From: Chryseobacterium rhizoplanae
GTDB lineage: Bacteria; Bacteroidota; Bacteroidia; Flavobacteriales; Weeksellaceae
Assembly (NCBI RefSeq): GCF_900182655.1
Contig: NZ_FXTC01000016.1
Span: 1-64,000 of the forward strand
Reading direction: 5' to 3'
Length of the DNA stretch: 64,000 nt
Under the pieces are notes generated by a model that was given only the letters and a program-made list of their open reading frames with translations, made no database searches and was not told the origin of the DNA. The translations under genes and the position numbers were made by a program. Shown in pieces: positions 16,628-26,270 of the stretch (within the stretch, counting starts at the first letter, position 1; each line of letters opens with the position of its first letter).

Positions 16628-17539
16628 ATGAAAAAGTTATTGGTTGTCGGCTTAATGATGTCGAATTTTGTATTTGCACAGAATAAGAAAGCAGATACAG
16701 CAAATTATAATAGATCCGTTGAAGAGGATTTGTCATATGTAGCGAGTGAGAAACAGCAGATTAAAGCTGAGAAAAGGGAAAAGCCTTTACCATTAAGCAA
16801 GAAAGGTCAGGTTTTCGTATTTTATGGATGGAACAGAGCGGCTTACAGCAATTCTGATATCCATTTTACCGGAAACGGATACGATTTTCAACTGAATAAT
16901 GTAACGGCACAGGACAGACCTACAAAATTTGGAATTGTCTATTTTGATCCAAGCTGGTTCACGGTAACACAGTATAATTTCAGAATAGGATATTTTATTA
17001 AAGACAATTTAGCATTGGTACTTGGGATAGACCATATGAAATATGTAATGGATCAGAACCAGACTGTAGGTTTCAAAGGTCATATTTCAGATCCTGAATA
17101 CGCAGCAATGGTTCAAAACGGGCAGGTTAATCTTGCAGATGAGAAGTTCCTTACTTTTGAACATACAGACGGGCTTAACTATGAAAACTTAGGTCTTGAG
17201 AAATACAAAAATCTTGTTCATAAGAAAAATATAGATTTAGTATGGTCTTATGGAGCCGGAATCGGGTTTATGTTTCCGAAAAGTAATGTAAAACTTTTTG
17301 GAAATGAAAGAAGTGACCGTTTTCACGTTGCAGGGATGGGAACCGATATCAGATCCAGTCTTAACTTGGTTTTCTGGAAAAACTGGATGCTGAGATTAGA
17401 AGGAAAAGCAGGATATATCAATATGTGGGACATCAAAACCACGTTGAATAATAAGCCGGACAAAGCACGCCAGGATTTTGTTTTCGGACAGGTTCTGGGA
17501 GGAATTGGATATACATTTAATACTAAGAAATATAAATAA
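16628..17539 (+). CDS. Predicted outer-membrane beta-barrel protein within the nuo operon
   Basis: The 303-aa product has a signal peptide (about residues 1-17, ending VFA-Q) and a charged linker (about 18-55). Alternating hydrophobic strands with aromatic residues follow, including FVFYGWNRAAYS and FRIGYFIKDNLALVLG, and the protein closes with GGIGYTFNTKKYK. This pattern suggests an outer-membrane barrel. It starts 5 nt after nuoF and ends 41 nt before nuoG, so it belongs to the same transcript. I do not recognise a named family, and no role in complex I is known to me. Confidence 0.72.
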   Translation: MKKLLVVGLMMSNFVFAQNKKADTANYNRSVEEDLSYVASEKQQIKAEKREKPLPLSKKGQVFVFYGWNRAAYSNSDIHFTGNGYDFQLNNVTAQDRPTKFGIVYFDPSWFTVTQYNFRIGYFIKDNLALVLGIDHMKYVMDQNQTVGFKGHISDPEYAAMVQNGQVNLADEKFLTFEHTDGLNYENLGLEKYKNLVHKKNIDLVWSYGAGIGFMFPKSNVKLFGNERSDRFHVAGMGTDIRSSLNLVFWKNWMLRLEGKAGYINMWDIKTTLNNKPDKARQDFVFGQVLGGIGYTFNTKKYK

Positions 17540-17580
17540 CAAAGCCTATTGCTTAACGCATAAAGCTTAAAGCATATCAT

Positions 17581-18579
17581 ATGAGCGAAGAAGTTAAAAA
17601 ATTCAAAATAACTATAGACGGACAGACTACTGAAGTGATGCCTGGTACTTCCATTCTGGAAGCAGCAAGACAAATCGGCGGAAAATCTGTACCTCCCGCT
17701 ATGTGCTACTACAGCAAATTAGAGACCAGTGGAGGGAGATGTAGAACATGTCTTGTAGAAGTTTCTAAAGGGTCTGAAGCAGATCCTCGTCCTATGCCGA
17801 AATTAGTAGCAAGCTGCAGAACTAATGTAATGGATGGGATGGAAGTAAAAAACCTTACTTCTGAGAAAGCCCAGGAAGGAAGAAAAGCGGTTACAGAATT
17901 CTTATTGGTAAACCACCCGCTGGACTGCCCTATCTGTGACCAGGCAGGAGAATGTCATCTTCAGGACTTAGGATATGAGCATGGTGTAGAGAGTACAAGA
18001 ACAGAATTCGAAAGAAATACTTACGAAGCTGATGATCTTGGACCGAACATCAAATTGAATATGAACCGTTGTATTCTTTGCGCAAGATGTGTACTGACAG
18101 CCAACCAGCTTACAGAAACAAGAGAACACGGTATTCTTTTCAGAGGAGATCACGCTGAAATTTCAACGTATTTAAATAAAGCTTTAGACAATGACTTTAT
18201 CGGAAATATTATCGACGTTTGTCCGGTAGGAGCATTAACAGACAGAACAGCTCGTTTTGCAAGCAGAGTATGGTTTACAAAACCAATGAACGCTTCTTGC
18301 AAATGTGATAAGTGTTCCGGAAAAGCTGTAGTATGGATGAAAGGTGACGAAATCGTAAGAGTAACTGCCAGAAAAGACCAGTGGGGTGAAGTGGAAGAAT
18401 TCATCTGCGATACATGCCGTTTTGAAAGAAAAGCATTATCAGACTGGAACATCGAAGGTCCTAGACATATCGACAGACACTCTGTAATTTCATTGAACCA
18501 CTACGAAAAACCTAAGGATGAGCTAAGAGTTTTAGACAATCCTATGGCGAAAGAAATCAGTGAAAAAGACGAAAAATAA
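17581..18579 (+). CDS. nuoG: NADH-quinone oxidoreductase subunit G, short form
   Basis: NuoG carries iron-sulfur clusters of the peripheral arm. The 332-aa product has the 2Fe-2S domain (CYYSKLETSGGRCRTC), the His-Cys3 segment (HPLDCPICDQAGECHLQD), a 4Fe-4S segment (CILCARC ... DVCPVGAL), and a CxCxxC...CDTC segment resembling the N7-site domain. It then ends, with no molybdopterin-oxidoreductase-like domain. E. coli NuoG is about 900 aa. The stop is followed by normal spacer and nuoH with no leftover coding sequence, so this looks like a native short form. Confidence 0.92.
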   Translation: MSEEVKKFKITIDGQTTEVMPGTSILEAARQIGGKSVPPAMCYYSKLETSGGRCRTCLVEVSKGSEADPRPMPKLVASCRTNVMDGMEVKNLTSEKAQEGRKAVTEFLLVNHPLDCPICDQAGECHLQDLGYEHGVESTRTEFERNTYEADDLGPNIKLNMNRCILCARCVLTANQLTETREHGILFRGDHAEISTYLNKALDNDFIGNIIDVCPVGALTDRTARFASRVWFTKPMNASCKCDKCSGKAVVWMKGDEIVRVTARKDQWGEVEEFICDTCRFERKALSDWNIEGPRHIDRHSVISLNHYEKPKDELRVLDNPMAKEISEKDEK

Positions 18580-18580
18580 A

Positions 18581-18617
18581 ATTTGAAAATTTGATAATGA
18601 GTTAATTTGAAAATGAG
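18581..18617 (+). repeat. Spacer repeat units A then B before nuoH
   Basis: Unit A (ATTTGAAAATTTGATAATGA, 18581-18600) and unit B (AATTTGAAAATGAG, 18604-18617) recur exactly but in the opposite order in the nuoH-nuoI spacer. Confidence 0.65.
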
Positions 18618-18696
18618 AAACTTTGATGATGTGACTGCTATAACTTCCATCTTCCAGCTCCCATATTCATAACTTCTAACATCTATAAAAATAAAA

Positions 18697-19761
18697 ATGG
18701 ATTTACTTACATTTAAACTTATACTTGTACTAGCACTTTTCCTGCTATCGCTTACGATTGCAGCCTACTCTACCTGGGCAGAAAGAAAAGTAGCCTCTAT
18801 CATGCAGGATAGAATTGGTCCCAACAGAGCCGGGCCTTTCGGATTGCTGCAGCCTCTTGCTGATGGTGGAAAGTTTTTCTTCAAAGAAGACTTTACGCCG
18901 GCCAATGCAGAAAAATTCCTATTCGTATTAGGACCTGCTTTGGTAATGTTTATTTCATTGATTACAGGAGCTGTTATTCCTTGGGGTAAAAGTTTAAATA
19001 TTGCAGGTACTTCTTTTGATCTTCAGGTTGCTAACATTGATGTTGGTGTACTTTTCATCATCGGAATGGCTTCAATCGGGGTTTACGGAATTATGATCGG
19101 AGGTTGGGCTTCGAACAACAAATATTCATTACTAGGTGCTATCCGTGCTTCTTCTCAGATGATTTCTTATGAATTGGCAATGGGATTAGCACTTCTTTCT
19201 ATCATTATGATGACAGGAAGTTTAGATTTAAAAGAAATTACAGAAAGCCAGACTACCGGGAAATTATGGGGCGTTATTCCTTGGGGTTCCGGAATGAACT
19301 GGAATATTTTCTACCAGCCAATCGCTTTCCTTGTTTTCTTTGTAGCAGCTTTAGCTGAAACCAACAGACACCCGTTCGATTTACCTGAGTGTGAATCTGA
19401 ATTGGTAACAGGATACTCTACAGAATACTCTTCGATGAAATTAGGTTTATATATGTTCGGGGAATACGTGAACATGTTTATCTCTAATGCATTTATGGTA
19501 GTTCTTTTCTTCGGAGGATACAACTATCCTGGTATTGAATGGGTAACTCAGAACTGGGGTGAGAACACTGCAGGAATTTTGAGTATCGTAGCATTCTTAA
19601 CGAAGACCGTCATCGGAATTCTGATCTTCATGTGGATCAGATGGACACTTCCAAGATTCAGATACGACCAGTTAATGCACTTAGGATGGAAAACATTAAT
19701 CCCGATGGCATTGGTAAATCTATTGATTACAGGAGCTGTAATTTTAGCATTTGCAAACTAA
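18697..19761 (+). CDS. nuoH: NADH-quinone oxidoreductase subunit H
   Basis: NuoH is the membrane subunit that forms part of the quinone chamber and links it to the proton path. The 354-aa product has about eight hydrophobic helices and the signatures AERKVASIMQDRIGPNRAGP (near residue 30) and AETNRHPFDLPECESELVTG (near residue 220). The conserved Glu residues are present. Length is typical. Confidence 0.96.
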   Translation: MDLLTFKLILVLALFLLSLTIAAYSTWAERKVASIMQDRIGPNRAGPFGLLQPLADGGKFFFKEDFTPANAEKFLFVLGPALVMFISLITGAVIPWGKSLNIAGTSFDLQVANIDVGVLFIIGMASIGVYGIMIGGWASNNKYSLLGAIRASSQMISYELAMGLALLSIIMMTGSLDLKEITESQTTGKLWGVIPWGSGMNWNIFYQPIAFLVFFVAALAETNRHPFDLPECESELVTGYSTEYSSMKLGLYMFGEYVNMFISNAFMVVLFFGGYNYPGIEWVTQNWGENTAGILSIVAFLTKTVIGILIFMWIRWTLPRFRYDQLMHLGWKTLIPMALVNLLITGAVILAFAN

Positions 19762-19764
19762 GAA

Positions 19765-19801
19765 AATTTGAAAATGAGCTGATTTGAAAATTTGATAATG
19801 A
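19765..19801 (+). repeat. Spacer repeat units B then A before nuoI
   Basis: Unit B (19765-19778) and unit A (19782-19801) are identical in sequence to those before nuoH but in reversed order. The rest of the 152-nt spacer is low-complexity, with repeated words such as CTAACATCTAATATCTA just before the nuoI ATG. Confidence 0.65.
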
Positions 19802-19913
19802 AATCAAAGTTTTATCTTTAGCCTATCATATTCAATCATCAATATTAAATAATTAAGATAGCAGACAAGATTAGTCTAAAATCTGGTGTCTAACATCTAA
19901 TATCTATAATTAA

Positions 19914-20471
19914 ATGAAACTTACAAACAGATCAAAAGTTGTTTCCAATAAAGAAATGACCCTTGCTGAAAAAATCTACTTACCTGCTATCTTTACAGGA
20001 ATGGGGATTACATTTAAGCATGCTGTAAGAACCGTGATAAAAGGTGCTCCCGCAGTATATTCGTATCCGGAAGTACAGAAGCCAAGAACTACCATCTGGA
20101 GAGGCCAGCACGTTTTGAAAAGAGACGAAGAAGGCAGAGAAAGATGTACCGCTTGCGGACTTTGTGCGGTAGCTTGTCCTGCAGAAGCCATTACCATGAC
20201 TGCTGCTGAAAGAACTAAAGAGGAAAAAGGTCTTTACAGAGAAGAGAAATATGCTTCAGTATATGAAATTAATATGCTGAGATGTATTTTCTGCGGTATG
20301 TGTGAAGAAGCTTGTCCTAAATCTGCCATCTATCTTACAGACAGATTGGTAGACGTAGAAACCAACAGAGGTTCTTTCATCTATGGAAAAGATAAATTAG
20401 TTGAAAAAATAAATGAAAGGATTGATATCACCACAAGACAATCCGAGAAACAAAAAAATGCGGTAAAATAA
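19914..20471 (+). CDS. nuoI: NADH-quinone oxidoreductase subunit I
   Basis: NuoI is a ferredoxin-like subunit with clusters N6a and N6b between the peripheral arm and NuoB. The 185-aa product has two 4Fe-4S motifs, CTACGLCAVACPAEA and CIFCGMCEEACPKSA. The stop codon overlaps the nuoJ start by one base (TAATG), so the two are translationally coupled. Confidence 0.96.
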   Translation: MKLTNRSKVVSNKEMTLAEKIYLPAIFTGMGITFKHAVRTVIKGAPAVYSYPEVQKPRTTIWRGQHVLKRDEEGRERCTACGLCAVACPAEAITMTAAERTKEEKGLYREEKYASVYEINMLRCIFCGMCEEACPKSAIYLTDRLVDVETNRGSFIYGKDKLVEKINERIDITTRQSEKQKNAVK

Positions 20472-20968
20472 TGGATCAGTTTTTATTTTTCTTGGTGGCG
20501 TTTTTAGCAGTGGCAAGTGCAGTGTATTTTGTATTTGCAAGAAATCCTCTCTATGCTATTTTGTCATTGATTGTTACGATGTTTTCAATTGCCGGAATGT
20601 ACGTTCTCTTAAATGCACAGTTCCTTGCAATTATCCAGATTATAGTGTACGCAGGTGCCATCATGGTACTTTTCCTTTACATCCTGATGATGCTTAACCT
20701 TAATAAAGGAGACGAAAGTAAGAAGAACAATACTTTAAAGTTTGTTGGAGTTTTTACAGCAGGTCTTCTTTTAGTAGGTGTATTGGGAGTTTTCAGAGGC
20801 GTACAGGACAAACACATTGTTGTTGAAAATGTAGACAGAGGTATCGGTCTTACGAAAAATCTGGGTAGACTTTTGTTTAATGAATATGTTTTACCGTTTG
20901 AGCTTGCTTCCATCCTAATTCTGGCAGGTATTGTAGGCGCGGTATTAATCGGTAAAAAAGATTTATAA
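20471..20968 (+). CDS. nuoJ: NADH-quinone oxidoreductase subunit J
   Basis: NuoJ is a five-helix subunit of the membrane arm. The 165-aa product shows NPLYAILSLIVTMFSIAGMY (near residue 25-45) and the conserved IIVYAGAIMVLFLYILMML stretch containing the TM3 region that changes conformation in complex I. It overlaps nuoI by 1 nt and precedes nuoK by 4 nt. Confidence 0.95.
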   Translation: MDQFLFFLVAFLAVASAVYFVFARNPLYAILSLIVTMFSIAGMYVLLNAQFLAIIQIIVYAGAIMVLFLYILMMLNLNKGDESKKNNTLKFVGVFTAGLLLVGVLGVFRGVQDKHIVVENVDRGIGLTKNLGRLLFNEYVLPFELASILILAGIVGAVLIGKKDL

Positions 20969-20972
20969 AATT

Positions 20973-21302
20973 ATGGGAGAAGTAAATACATTTATACAAA
21001 GCATCCCTTTGGACTACTTCATCATTCTTTCATCAGTATTGTTCTGTCTGGGAGTAATGGGAGTATTGCTTAGAAAAAATGCTATTGTGATTCTGGGCTG
21101 TGTAGAGCTTATGCTGAATTCTGTAAACCTTTTATTGGCAGCTTTTTCAGCGTATAAAGGCAACGGCGACGGACAACTTTTAGTTTTCTTCATTATGGTG
21201 GTGGCAGCTGCTGAAGTAGCAGTAGGTCTGGCAATTATTGCTATGCTGTATAGAAATACCCGTTCTGTAGATGTGAGTATATTTAATAAATTAAGAGGAT
21301 AA
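20973..21302 (+). CDS. nuoK: NADH-quinone oxidoreductase subunit K
   Basis: NuoK is a three-helix membrane subunit related to MrpC. The 109-aa product contains the conserved Glu residues of TM2 and TM3 in GCVELMLNSVNLL and VVAAAEVAVGLAI. It lies 4 nt after nuoJ and 2 nt before nuoL. Confidence 0.95.
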   Translation: MGEVNTFIQSIPLDYFIILSSVLFCLGVMGVLLRKNAIVILGCVELMLNSVNLLLAAFSAYKGNGDGQLLVFFIMVVAAAEVAVGLAIIAMLYRNTRSVDVSIFNKLRG

Positions 21303-21304
21303 GA

Positions 21305-23218
21305 ATGGAGAATCTAGTATATGCAATAGTACTTTTACCACTTTTAGGGTTTCTTATTAACGGTTTATTCGGGAAAAATCTTCCAAAAATATTGGTTGGA
21401 TCTTTGGCTACGGCAATGGTTTTCGGATCATTCTGTATCGCTGTAAGTCTTTTCATGAATTTCAATTCTGAAAGCCAGCCTGTAATCGTAAAAGCTTTTG
21501 AATGGTTTAGAGTCAATGGAGTTCAAATCAATTTTGGATTCCAGATTGATCAGCTTTCTTTAATGATGGTGATGATCATTACGGGTATCGGTTCACTGAT
21601 CCACTTATACTCTATCGGATATATGAGTCATGACAAAGGATTCTATAAGTTTTTTACTTACCTGAATCTTTTCATTTTCTCAATGTTACTTTTAGTAATG
21701 GGAAGCAACTACCTTATCCTATTCATCGGATGGGAAGGTGTAGGTCTTTGTTCTTACCTGTTGATCGGATTCTGGTATACCAACGAAGAATACGGTAAAG
21801 CGGCAAGAAAGGCTTTCATCATGAACAGAATTGGTGACCTTGCGTTATTGATTGGTATCTTTATGATTGCTTCTCAGACCAATGCTGTAGATTATCTTTC
21901 TGTAGCAGAAAACGCTTCAAAATTTGAATTAGACGGAACGGTGATTATCTTTATCACAGCGAGTTTATTCATCGGTGCTACCGGTAAATCTGCTCAGGTT
22001 CCATTATATACATGGTTACCGGATGCGATGGCGGGACCAACTCCTGTATCAGCCTTGATCCACGCGGCAACGATGGTAACGGCAGGGATCTATCTGGTAG
22101 TAAGATCAAACTTCTTATTTACTTTAGCTCCTACGGTACAGGGAGGAATTTTATTCATCGGATTCTTAACTGCTGCTTTAGCTGGATTCTATGCACTTCG
22201 TCAGAACGACATCAAAAAAGTATTGGCTTACTCTACCGTTTCACAGCTTGGATTTATGTTCATTGCTTTAGGTCTTGGAGCTTATACAACAGCGATGTTC
22301 CACGTAATGACGCACGCATTCTTTAAGGCTTTGTTATTCTTAGGTGCAGGTTCTGTAATCCACGCAATGAGCAACGAGCAGGATATGCGTTTCATGGGAG
22401 GTCTTAAAAAATATATTCCTCTTACCCACGCTACATTCCTTATCGGGACATTAGCAATCTCAGGTTTCCCTTTATTATCAGGGATGATCTCTAAAGACGA
22501 AATTTTAGTAGCAGCTTTCGCTAAAAACCCTATCTACTGGGTAATCTTATTTGTTTTAGCGGCAATCACTGCAACGTATATGTTCAGACTGTATTACCTG
22601 ACATTCCACGGTGAATTCAGAGGTACTGAAGAGCAAAAACACCACTTACACGAAAGCCCGTCAAATATGACATTACCATTGATCGTATTGGCAATCCTTT
22701 CTGTAATCGGAGGTTTTATCAACCTGCCACACTTCATCGGTCACGGGCACTATGCTAAACTGATGGAATGGTTAAAGCCAGTTCTTACAGAACAAAGCTA
22801 CAGCCAGATGGAAGCTACTCTTGCAGGAGTGCCTTTCAATACTGAAATGATCTTATTAGCAGCTACAGTGCTTATGTTCTTCTCCGTATGGTTTATCGTT
22901 AGAAATACCTACGTGAAAAAGAAAAAAATGGCTGTTGCAGAAGAAAGCTATACCGGATGGGAAAAGCTTTCTGCTAAAAAATTATATGTTGACGAACTTT
23001 ACAACGCATTGATTGTAAAAACTGTTGAAGGATTAGGACGCGGAGGAAAGATGTTTGATAAAGGTATCTTAGACCGTTTTGTAAACTTTGTAGGTGATGG
23101 TGCTGAAGACAGCGGAAAAGCTATGAAGCGTGTTCAAAACGGAAATGTAGAGACGTATATTCTTATCATGTCTTTAGCTGTGGGAATTATATTAATTGTT
23201 AACTTTTTATTACAATAA
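21305..23218 (+). CDS. nuoL: NADH-quinone oxidoreductase subunit L
   Basis: NuoL is the distal antiporter-like proton-pumping subunit. The 637-aa product has about 15-16 membrane helices. It contains the family motifs LFIGWEGVGLCSYLLIGFW (near residue 140) with the key Glu, TGKSAQVPLYTWLPDAMAGP (near 220) with the TM7 Lys, and VSALIHAATMVTAGIYL. The long amphipathic lateral helix lies toward the C-terminus. It ends 2 nt before nuoM. Confidence 0.96.
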   Translation: MENLVYAIVLLPLLGFLINGLFGKNLPKILVGSLATAMVFGSFCIAVSLFMNFNSESQPVIVKAFEWFRVNGVQINFGFQIDQLSLMMVMIITGIGSLIHLYSIGYMSHDKGFYKFFTYLNLFIFSMLLLVMGSNYLILFIGWEGVGLCSYLLIGFWYTNEEYGKAARKAFIMNRIGDLALLIGIFMIASQTNAVDYLSVAENASKFELDGTVIIFITASLFIGATGKSAQVPLYTWLPDAMAGPTPVSALIHAATMVTAGIYLVVRSNFLFTLAPTVQGGILFIGFLTAALAGFYALRQNDIKKVLAYSTVSQLGFMFIALGLGAYTTAMFHVMTHAFFKALLFLGAGSVIHAMSNEQDMRFMGGLKKYIPLTHATFLIGTLAISGFPLLSGMISKDEILVAAFAKNPIYWVILFVLAAITATYMFRLYYLTFHGEFRGTEEQKHHLHESPSNMTLPLIVLAILSVIGGFINLPHFIGHGHYAKLMEWLKPVLTEQSYSQMEATLAGVPFNTEMILLAATVLMFFSVWFIVRNTYVKKKKMAVAEESYTGWEKLSAKKLYVDELYNALIVKTVEGLGRGGKMFDKGILDRFVNFVGDGAEDSGKAMKRVQNGNVETYILIMSLAVGIILIVNFLLQ

Positions 23219-23220
23219 TA

Positions 23221-24714
23221 ATGTCTTGTTTATTATTAACATTATTACTATTACCTCTAGTAGGTTCGGGATTAGTTTTTGCATGGAAGAGTAATTCCAG
23301 CAAATATTTGGCACTGGGAATTGCATTGGTACAAATGCTTCTTACATTTTATATACTTTCGGATTTCGATTTTACTCCGACGGTAGATAGTGTACTGCAG
23401 CATGAGATCAATTATCCTTGGTCACAATTTATGAAGAGCTCTCTTCACTTCGGTATCGATGGGATGAGCATGCTTCTTTTATTATTGACCAATATTCTGG
23501 CTCCAATCATTATTTTATCATCTTTCAACGAAAATGTAAACTATAGAAATACATTCTACGGACTGATTCTACTGATGCAGTTCGGTCTTGTAGGAGTGTT
23601 CACTTCTTTAGACGGATTGTTATTCTACATTTTCTGGGAAGTAACTTTGATTCCAATTTGGTTCATTGCCGGACTTTGGGGACAAGAAAATAAAAGGTTT
23701 GAATTCACTACGAAATTCTTCGTATATACATTCGTAGGATCTTTATTTATGTTAGCCGGATTGATCTATGTGTACAACCACTCTGCATCATTCGCTTTAA
23801 CAGATTTATATAATGCACAATTGAATGAAGTACAGCAGACTGTGGTATTCTGGTTTATTTTCTTTGCTTTTGCAGTGAAATTACCGGTATTCCCTTTCCA
23901 TACATGGCAGCCTGATACTTATACCTACTCTCCTACTCAGGGATCGATGTTGTTATCAGGAATCATGCTTAAAATGGCAGTATATGGTGTAATGCGTTAC
24001 TTACTTCCAATCACTCCGCTTCCGATAGCAGGAATCTCAGGACAGATTGTGATCATTCTTGCAATTGTAGGAATTGTTCACGGAGCATTAATTGCTATTA
24101 TCCAGACGGACATGAAGAGAATCATTGCGTATTCATCTTTCTCTCACGTAGGATTAATGGTAGCTGGTATCTTTGCTTCTGCAGTAGTTACGCTAAGAGG
24201 AACTTTCAATGTAGAAGGAGCTGAAGGAGCTTTGGTACAGACTTTCGCTCACGGTATCAACGTAGTGGGATTATTCTACTGTTGTGATATTTTATACAAG
24301 AGATTCAAATCAAGAGACATCAGACAAATGGGTGGTTTAGCTAAAGTAGCGCCTAAGTTTGCTGTATTGTTTTTGATCATTATATTAGGTTCAATGGGAG
24401 TTCCATTAACGAATGGATTCATCGGAGAATTTATTTTGTTGAAATCTGTTTATGATTTTAACGGAACAGCAGCAGTAATTGCTGGTCTTACGGTAATTCT
24501 TTGCGCTGTGTATTTATTGAGATTCTACGGAAAAGCAATGTTTGGGGAAGGTGACGAAGCCATTTTAAGTACAGCAAAAGATTTGTCAGGAGTTGAATTT
24601 TCTGTATTGGCAAGCTTAGCGGTTTTTGTGATTTTACTAGGTATTTTCCCACAACCGGTAATCGACATGGTGAGTAGTTCAGTGAAGTTTATCTACATGG
24701 CGATGGCTAACTAA
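23221..24714 (+). CDS. nuoM: NADH-quinone oxidoreductase subunit M
   Basis: NuoM is the middle antiporter-like pump subunit. The 497-aa product has 14 predicted helices, the Glu-containing FYIFWEVTLIPIWFIAGLWG (near residue 140), and the TM7 Lys in FAVKLPVFPFHTWQPDTY (near 225). It also has SSFSHVGLMVAGIFA. Length is typical. A 152-nt spacer follows before nuoN. Confidence 0.96.
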   Translation: MSCLLLTLLLLPLVGSGLVFAWKSNSSKYLALGIALVQMLLTFYILSDFDFTPTVDSVLQHEINYPWSQFMKSSLHFGIDGMSMLLLLLTNILAPIIILSSFNENVNYRNTFYGLILLMQFGLVGVFTSLDGLLFYIFWEVTLIPIWFIAGLWGQENKRFEFTTKFFVYTFVGSLFMLAGLIYVYNHSASFALTDLYNAQLNEVQQTVVFWFIFFAFAVKLPVFPFHTWQPDTYTYSPTQGSMLLSGIMLKMAVYGVMRYLLPITPLPIAGISGQIVIILAIVGIVHGALIAIIQTDMKRIIAYSSFSHVGLMVAGIFASAVVTLRGTFNVEGAEGALVQTFAHGINVVGLFYCCDILYKRFKSRDIRQMGGLAKVAPKFAVLFLIIILGSMGVPLTNGFIGEFILLKSVYDFNGTAAVIAGLTVILCAVYLLRFYGKAMFGEGDEAILSTAKDLSGVEFSVLASLAVFVILLGIFPQPVIDMVSSSVKFIYMAMAN

Positions 24715-24866
24715 AAAATTAAAAGATTTAAAAATTAAAAAATTAAGAGATTAGAGAGAATAAAGATAAAAGACGAAGAGATAAGAGACAAGGGCTTTTG
24801 AACCGGAATCTTTAAACTCTGAACCAGTAACTTTAAACTTCAAATCTCACATCTCAAATCTATATT
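24715..24866 (+). other. Low-complexity spacer between nuoM and nuoN
   Basis: This spacer is a purine-rich run of variants of AAAATTAAAAGATT and AGAGATAAGAGAC, then CT-rich words ending CTCACATCTCAAATCTATA before the nuoN ATG. There is no ORF, no hairpin terminator and no clear -7 box. Confidence 0.5.
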
Positions 24867-26246
24867 ATGAGTGTTTTAATTATTGTTTTCCTAACGGCAG
24901 TTATTGCGTTATTTTCAGGAGTTTTTGAACAAGGAAAATTCGCAAGATACATTGGGATTTTGGGATTAATCATCGCATTGTACGTAAGTTTTATGCCGGA
25001 ATGTTCGTTCTTCGATCATTACAAGCATATGTATGAGTACAGTGGCAATACTGCATTATTCACTAAAATATCAATCGTAACAACATTATTATTATTCTTC
25101 CTGGGAGGTTTTGCGTTCAGCAACCACAGAAGCCACCAGTCAGAATTATATGCATTGATGCTATTTGCATTATGTGGAGGAATCATCCTTTTCGGATATC
25201 AGAACTTAGTGACGATGTTCCTGGGAGTTGAGATTCTTTCTATTCCATTATATGTAATGGCTGGAGCTAATAAAACTGATCTTAGATCCAACGAAGCTTC
25301 GATTAAATATTTCTTAATGGGTGCCTTTGCAACAGGTTTTTTACTGTTCGGGATTGCGTTCATCTACGGAAGTGCAGGAAGTTTTGATCTGTACAAGATT
25401 CACGATTTTGGAGTAGCTAATTCAGGGAATGTAATGTTCATCTTAGGAGTATTACTGATTCTTTGTGCATTGGCATTCAAAGTAGCTTTAGCACCTTTCC
25501 ACATGTGGAGCCCTGATGTATATGCAGGTTCTCCTTCACTTATTACAGCTTTCATGGCGAGTGTGGTAAAGATCTCCGGATTCTTTGCGCTATTCAGATT
25601 GATGACGCTTGGTTTTACCGGAGTTACTCACGAATGGATCAACGTTCTAGGTGTATTCTTAATCATTACTTTACTTTTGGCAAACGTTATGGGTCTTGCT
25701 CAGACGAATGCAAAAAGAATGCTGGCATACTCTTCAGTATCTCACGCAGGATATATCGGATTGGTATTCTTTGGAATGACCAGCCTTTCTACTTATAACC
25801 TTGCCTTTTATTTATTTGCTTATTCTTTATCTACCGTAGGAGTTTTTATGTGTCTGATCTGGGTAGAGAAGTTAAAGAGAGAAACTTCTTTCGGAGCATT
25901 CAAAGGATTGGCGAAAACTGAACCTTTATTAGCAACAGCAGCAGCAATCTCTATGCTTTCAATGGCTGGGGTACCGTTAACAGCTGGTTTCATGGGGAAA
26001 TTTGCTTTATTCTCCCAGGCTATGAACGGTGCAGCTTTCTTAGTATTGGTAGCAGTATTAGGTTCTGCCTTATCAATTGCTTACTATTTAAGACTGATCA
26101 TCGCAATGTTCTTCTTTAAAGAATCTACATTCAAGTCATCAGAAAAAGTAACCCTTACTTACAACATCATTGCAGTAGTTGTTATTGCTTTGATTATCAT
26201 CCTTGGGGTTTTCCCGGATTTATTTGCAAGAATGTTCGGATTGTAA
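24867..26246 (+). CDS. nuoN: NADH-quinone oxidoreductase subunit N
   Basis: NuoN is the third antiporter-like membrane subunit and closes the operon. The 459-aa product has LVTMFLGVEILSIPLYVMAG (near residue 115-135) with the key Glu, ALAFKVALAPFHMWSPDVYAGSP-type motif (near 200-220) with the TM7 Lys, and AYSSVSHAGYIGL. A good terminator follows 25 nt after the stop. Confidence 0.95.
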   Translation: MSVLIIVFLTAVIALFSGVFEQGKFARYIGILGLIIALYVSFMPECSFFDHYKHMYEYSGNTALFTKISIVTTLLLFFLGGFAFSNHRSHQSELYALMLFALCGGIILFGYQNLVTMFLGVEILSIPLYVMAGANKTDLRSNEASIKYFLMGAFATGFLLFGIAFIYGSAGSFDLYKIHDFGVANSGNVMFILGVLLILCALAFKVALAPFHMWSPDVYAGSPSLITAFMASVVKISGFFALFRLMTLGFTGVTHEWINVLGVFLIITLLLANVMGLAQTNAKRMLAYSSVSHAGYIGLVFFGMTSLSTYNLAFYLFAYSLSTVGVFMCLIWVEKLKRETSFGAFKGLAKTEPLLATAAAISMLSMAGVPLTAGFMGKFALFSQAMNGAAFLVLVAVLGSALSIAYYLRLIIAMFFFKESTFKSSEKVTLTYNIIAVVVIALIIILGVFPDLFARMFGL

Positions 26247-26270
26247 AACGATCTTATTATAAATGATATT

